Of a DNA stretch of 31,871 nucleotides, positions 29,661-31,871 are shown piece by piece. The number at the start of each line of letters is the position of its first letter. The stretch's first letter is position 1. Position numbers and translations under genes: made by a program. Under the pieces are notes generated by a model. That model saw only the letters and a program-made list of their open reading frames with translations. It did no database searches and had not been told where the DNA came from. This DNA comes from Ascoidea tarda (nom. inval.). Taxonomy: Eukaryota > Ascomycota > Saccharomycetes > Ascoideales > Ascoideaceae. The DNA lies in assembly GCA_030560485.1 (NCBI GenBank), contig JAKTTS010000137.1, positions 1 through 31,871 of the forward strand, given 5' to 3'.

Positions 29661-30235
29661 ATAATGTCCACCTGCACTCACTTCCTGCATCCCACTACGG
29701 TGGTCCACTATCTTGCTATCATACCTTTCTCCTTCTATCACTCAAGCTTTCTTGCTGCTTTCTTCGATGCTCTTTTCTGCTAAAATTCCACCTCCAACTA
29801 ATAATCTCGCTCTCTATTAAGTTATTCTTCTCTTTCATAGAACTTTATAACTCAATTCAATACTTAGTTTTCGATTATTTCGTCTCAACTTCCGGGCCAT
29901 AATTCCTTGCAATTCTTGTGATATGTGGTATTAATCAGTAATTAAACACTAAATCTATTCAAATCATATCTCGATTTTGTCTGATTCTTTTATACGTCCA
30001 GTTATTTGATTGCCAGATCAATATCAGGGTTTTTGTCTATAAATACTTTTTCAATTCTCCCTCTTGAGTCGTTTTTATCCTTTCTGTTCTTGCTCATATC
30101 ATCTATCAAGGGAAAAAAGAAAAAAAGCAATCTAGAAAAAACCCATCAACCTCTTTCTAGTTCCAATACCAATACCAATATCGGCTTCAATTTTAACTAA
30201 CAGTAATATAACTTATCTCACTCTATTATCTCAAA
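29661..30235 (+). promoter_or_regulatory. Leader and core promoter of the ACS paralogue
   Basis: A pyrimidine-rich plus strand with a TATA box (TATAAATA, 30038-30045) 198 bp before the ATG at 30236. A short CAATAC repeat occurs around 30162-30180. The layout matches that of ACS1 (TATA 186 bp upstream). Confidence 0.55.
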
Positions 30236-31871
30236 ATGGGTCACCACGATGAACATCTCTCTGCTCACGTTGAAAAAATTCAACCACCAACTGAATTTTT
30301 CAAAAATCGTCCAGAAGGTGTAGAACCATACATTACTTCTTTTGAACAGTATCAAGAAATGTACACTGAATCTATTGAACAACCAAATAAATTCTACTCA
30401 AAATTAGCAAGAGAAAATTTACACTGGCACAGAGATTTTGAAATCGCCAAATATCCTGAACATGGCTTTTATAACTCTTGGTTTGTTGGTGGTCAATTAA
30501 ACGCTTCTTACAACTGTGTTGACCGTCATGCTTTCAAAAACCCTGACAAACCTGCTATCATTTATGAAGGTGACGAACCAAATTCTGGTTACAAAGTCAC
30601 TTATGGTGAATTATTAACCCAGGTCTCCCAATTGGCTCAAGTCTTACTTGAATTAGGTGTTAAAAAGGGTGATACCGTTGCTGTTTACTTGCCAATGATC
30701 CCAGAAGCCATTGTTACCATCATGGCTATTAACCGTATTGGTGCCATCCACTCTGTTGTCTTTGCAGGTTTCTCCGCTACTGCCTTAAGAGACCGTATTA
30801 ACGATGCTTACTCACAAGTTGTGATTACTTCTGATCAATCCAAAAGAGGTGGCAGAACCATTGAAACCAAGAGAATTGTTGATGAATCCATTAAAGAATG
30901 TCCACAAGTTAAAAACGTCATTGTCTTCAAAAGAACCGGTGATGAATCTGTCCCATTCAATTCAAAAGTTGACTTGTGGTGGCACGAAAATTTACCAAAA
31001 TACAGAAACTATGTTCCTCCTGTTCCTGTTAATTCTGAAGATCCTTTATACTTGTTATACACCTCTGGTTCAACCGGTAAACCAAAGGGTTTAGTCCACT
31101 CAACTGCTGGTTACTTATTAAACGCCATCATTACTGCCAAATACGTTTTTGACTTACATCCAGAAGATACCATTTTCACTGCTGCTGATATTGGTTGGGT
31201 TTTAGGTCACACATATGTTTGTTATGCTCCATTGGCAATTGGTGCAACCACCGTCTTGTATGAAGGTACTCCAGTTTACCCAACTCCAACCAGATTTTGG
31301 GATATTATTGATGATTACAAATGTACCCAATTCTATGTTGCTCCAACCGCTTTGCGTTTATTAAAGAGAGCTGGTGACCACTTAATTAAACCATACGATT
31401 TATCAACTTTACGTGCTTTAGGTACTGTCGGTGAACCAATTGCTCCTGATGTATGGGAATGGTATTACGAAACCATCGCCAGAAAGAGAGCCTCCATTTT
31501 AGATACCTTCTGGCAAACTGAAACATCTGCTCCAGTTCTTTGTCCAATTGCTGGTGTTACTCCATTGAAACCTGGTTCATGTTCATTACCATTCTTTGGT
31601 GTTAAATGTGCCATCTTGGATCCTCAAACTGGTGAAGAATTGAAAGAAAACGATGTTGAAGGTGTTCTTGCTTTCGCTTCTGCATGGCCATCATTAACTA
31701 GAACTGTCTGGAAAGACTATAAGAGATACTTGGAAACCTACTTCCATCCATTCCCAGGTTACTTCTTCACAGGTGATGGTGCTGCAAGAGATAAAGATGG
31801 TTTCTTCTGGATTCTTGGTAGAGTTGATGATGTTGTTAACGTTTCAGGTCACCGTCTTTCTACTGCTGAGA
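30236..31871 (+). CDS. Acetyl/short-acyl-CoA synthetase paralogue with altered acyl pocket (partial, runs off window)
   Basis: Translation from ATG 30236 gives 545 residues before the edge, so it lacks only the mobile C-terminal domain (about 120 residues). It is collinear with the ACS1 upstream: [21 protein letters not shown] (275-285), VGEPI and [18 protein letters not shown]. But pocket signatures differ: [13 protein letters not shown] where ACS1 has [13 protein letters not shown] (Leu323 replaces the acetate-contacting Thr), and [15 protein letters not shown] where ACS1 has [15 protein letters not shown] (S-A-P for G-S-H). Trp426 is kept, so the pocket is still short. GWVxGHxY...YAP and TExxxP also occur in propionyl-CoA synthetases (PrpE, ACSS3), from memory. 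Substrate may be propionate or another short acid, or just altered kinetics. No in-frame CTG. A canonical ACS with drifted pocket is the alternative. Confidence 0.9.
   Translation, partial: MGHHDEHLSAHVEKIQPPTEFFKNRPEGVEPYITSFEQYQEMYTESIEQPNKFYSKLARENLHWHRDFEIAKYPEHGFYNSWFVGGQLNASYNCVDRHAFKNPDKPAIIYEGDEPNSGYKVTYGELLTQVSQLAQVLLELGVKKGDTVAVYLPMIPEAIVTIMAINRIGAIHSVVFAGFSATALRDRINDAYSQVVITSDQSKRGGRTIETKRIVDESIKECPQVKNVIVFKRTGDESVPFNSKVDLWWHENLPKYRNYVPPVPVNSEDPLYLLYTSGSTGKPKGLVHSTAGYLLNAIITAKYVFDLHPEDTIFTAADIGWVLGHTYVCYAPLAIGATTVLYEGTPVYPTPTRFWDIIDDYKCTQFYVAPTALRLLKRAGDHLIKPYDLSTLRALGTVGEPIAPDVWEWYYETIARKRASILDTFWQTETSAPVLCPIAGVTPLKPGSCSLPFFGVKCAILDPQTGEELKENDVEGVLAFASAWPSLTRTVWKDYKRYLETYFHPFPGYFFTGDGAARDKDGFFWILGRVDDVVNVSGHRLSTAE

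Noticed and set aside
28891-29664. Open frames in the GC island upstream of the ACS paralogue
   Set aside because: They overlap on both strands and show no recognisable family; composition explains them.
1-31871. tRNA genes, LTRs or transposons
   Set aside because: No paired A-box and B-box with a foldable cloverleaf, no terminal repeats with target duplications, and no transposase or reverse-transcriptase motif was seen on either strand.

Overview
The window looks like nuclear DNA of an AT-rich budding yeast (Saccharomycotina). All recognisable genes have budding-yeast counterparts (CYC3, AUR1, MRPL15, CBC2, FCP1, LDB19/ART1 and two acetyl-CoA synthetase-type genes). None needs an intron, and the proteins carry long asparagine runs. 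In the genes I read codon by codon (CYC3, AUR1, LDB19, MRPL15, ACS1 and the ACS paralogue) CTG is absent, apart from two codons in disordered linkers of LDB19. That fits a lineage in which CUG is reassigned (CUG-Ser1, or Ascoidea/Saccharomycopsis-like CUG-Ser2). This placement is inference; I cannot name the species.

Layout. 124-1017 (-) is a CYC3-type holocytochrome c synthase interrupted by one in-frame TGA, with the whole conserved C-terminal part intact behind it. 2116-3636 (-) is AUR1 (inositol phosphorylceramide synthase). A 1.8 kb gene-free block follows, holding a GC-rich island and a helically phased TTCGAT array. 5428-8961 (-) is a very Asn-rich, probably mitochondrial PPR-like protein. 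It is divergent from MRPL15 (9616-10410, +), and the shared promoter carries a duplicated CCAAT module. MRPL15 converges on CBC2 (10500-11726, -), a divergent nuclear cap-binding subunit with a long Asn/Gly/Tyr-rich tail. FCP1 (11963-14995, -), the RNA polymerase II CTD phosphatase, comes next.

From 15.0 to 18.6 kb the DNA looks accessory: a GC hairpin, a decayed SDS22-like leucine-rich-repeat gene (about 15610-16202) and an orphan secreted or membrane protein (16787-17884, -). LDB19/ART1 (18579-20585, -) follows, then 4.3 kb with no convincing gene. The right end holds two same-strand acetyl-CoA synthetase-type genes: a canonical ACS1 (24912-26909) and a paralogue (30236 to beyond the window end). 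Each has a long GC-rich upstream island and a TATA box about 190 bp before the ATG.

The most interesting items are the TGA in CYC3, the altered acyl pocket of the ACS paralogue, the divergent prion-like CBC2, the GC islands in an otherwise AT-rich genome, and the orphan secreted protein beside the LRR relic. I found no tRNA, rRNA, CRISPR array, LTR or transposon.
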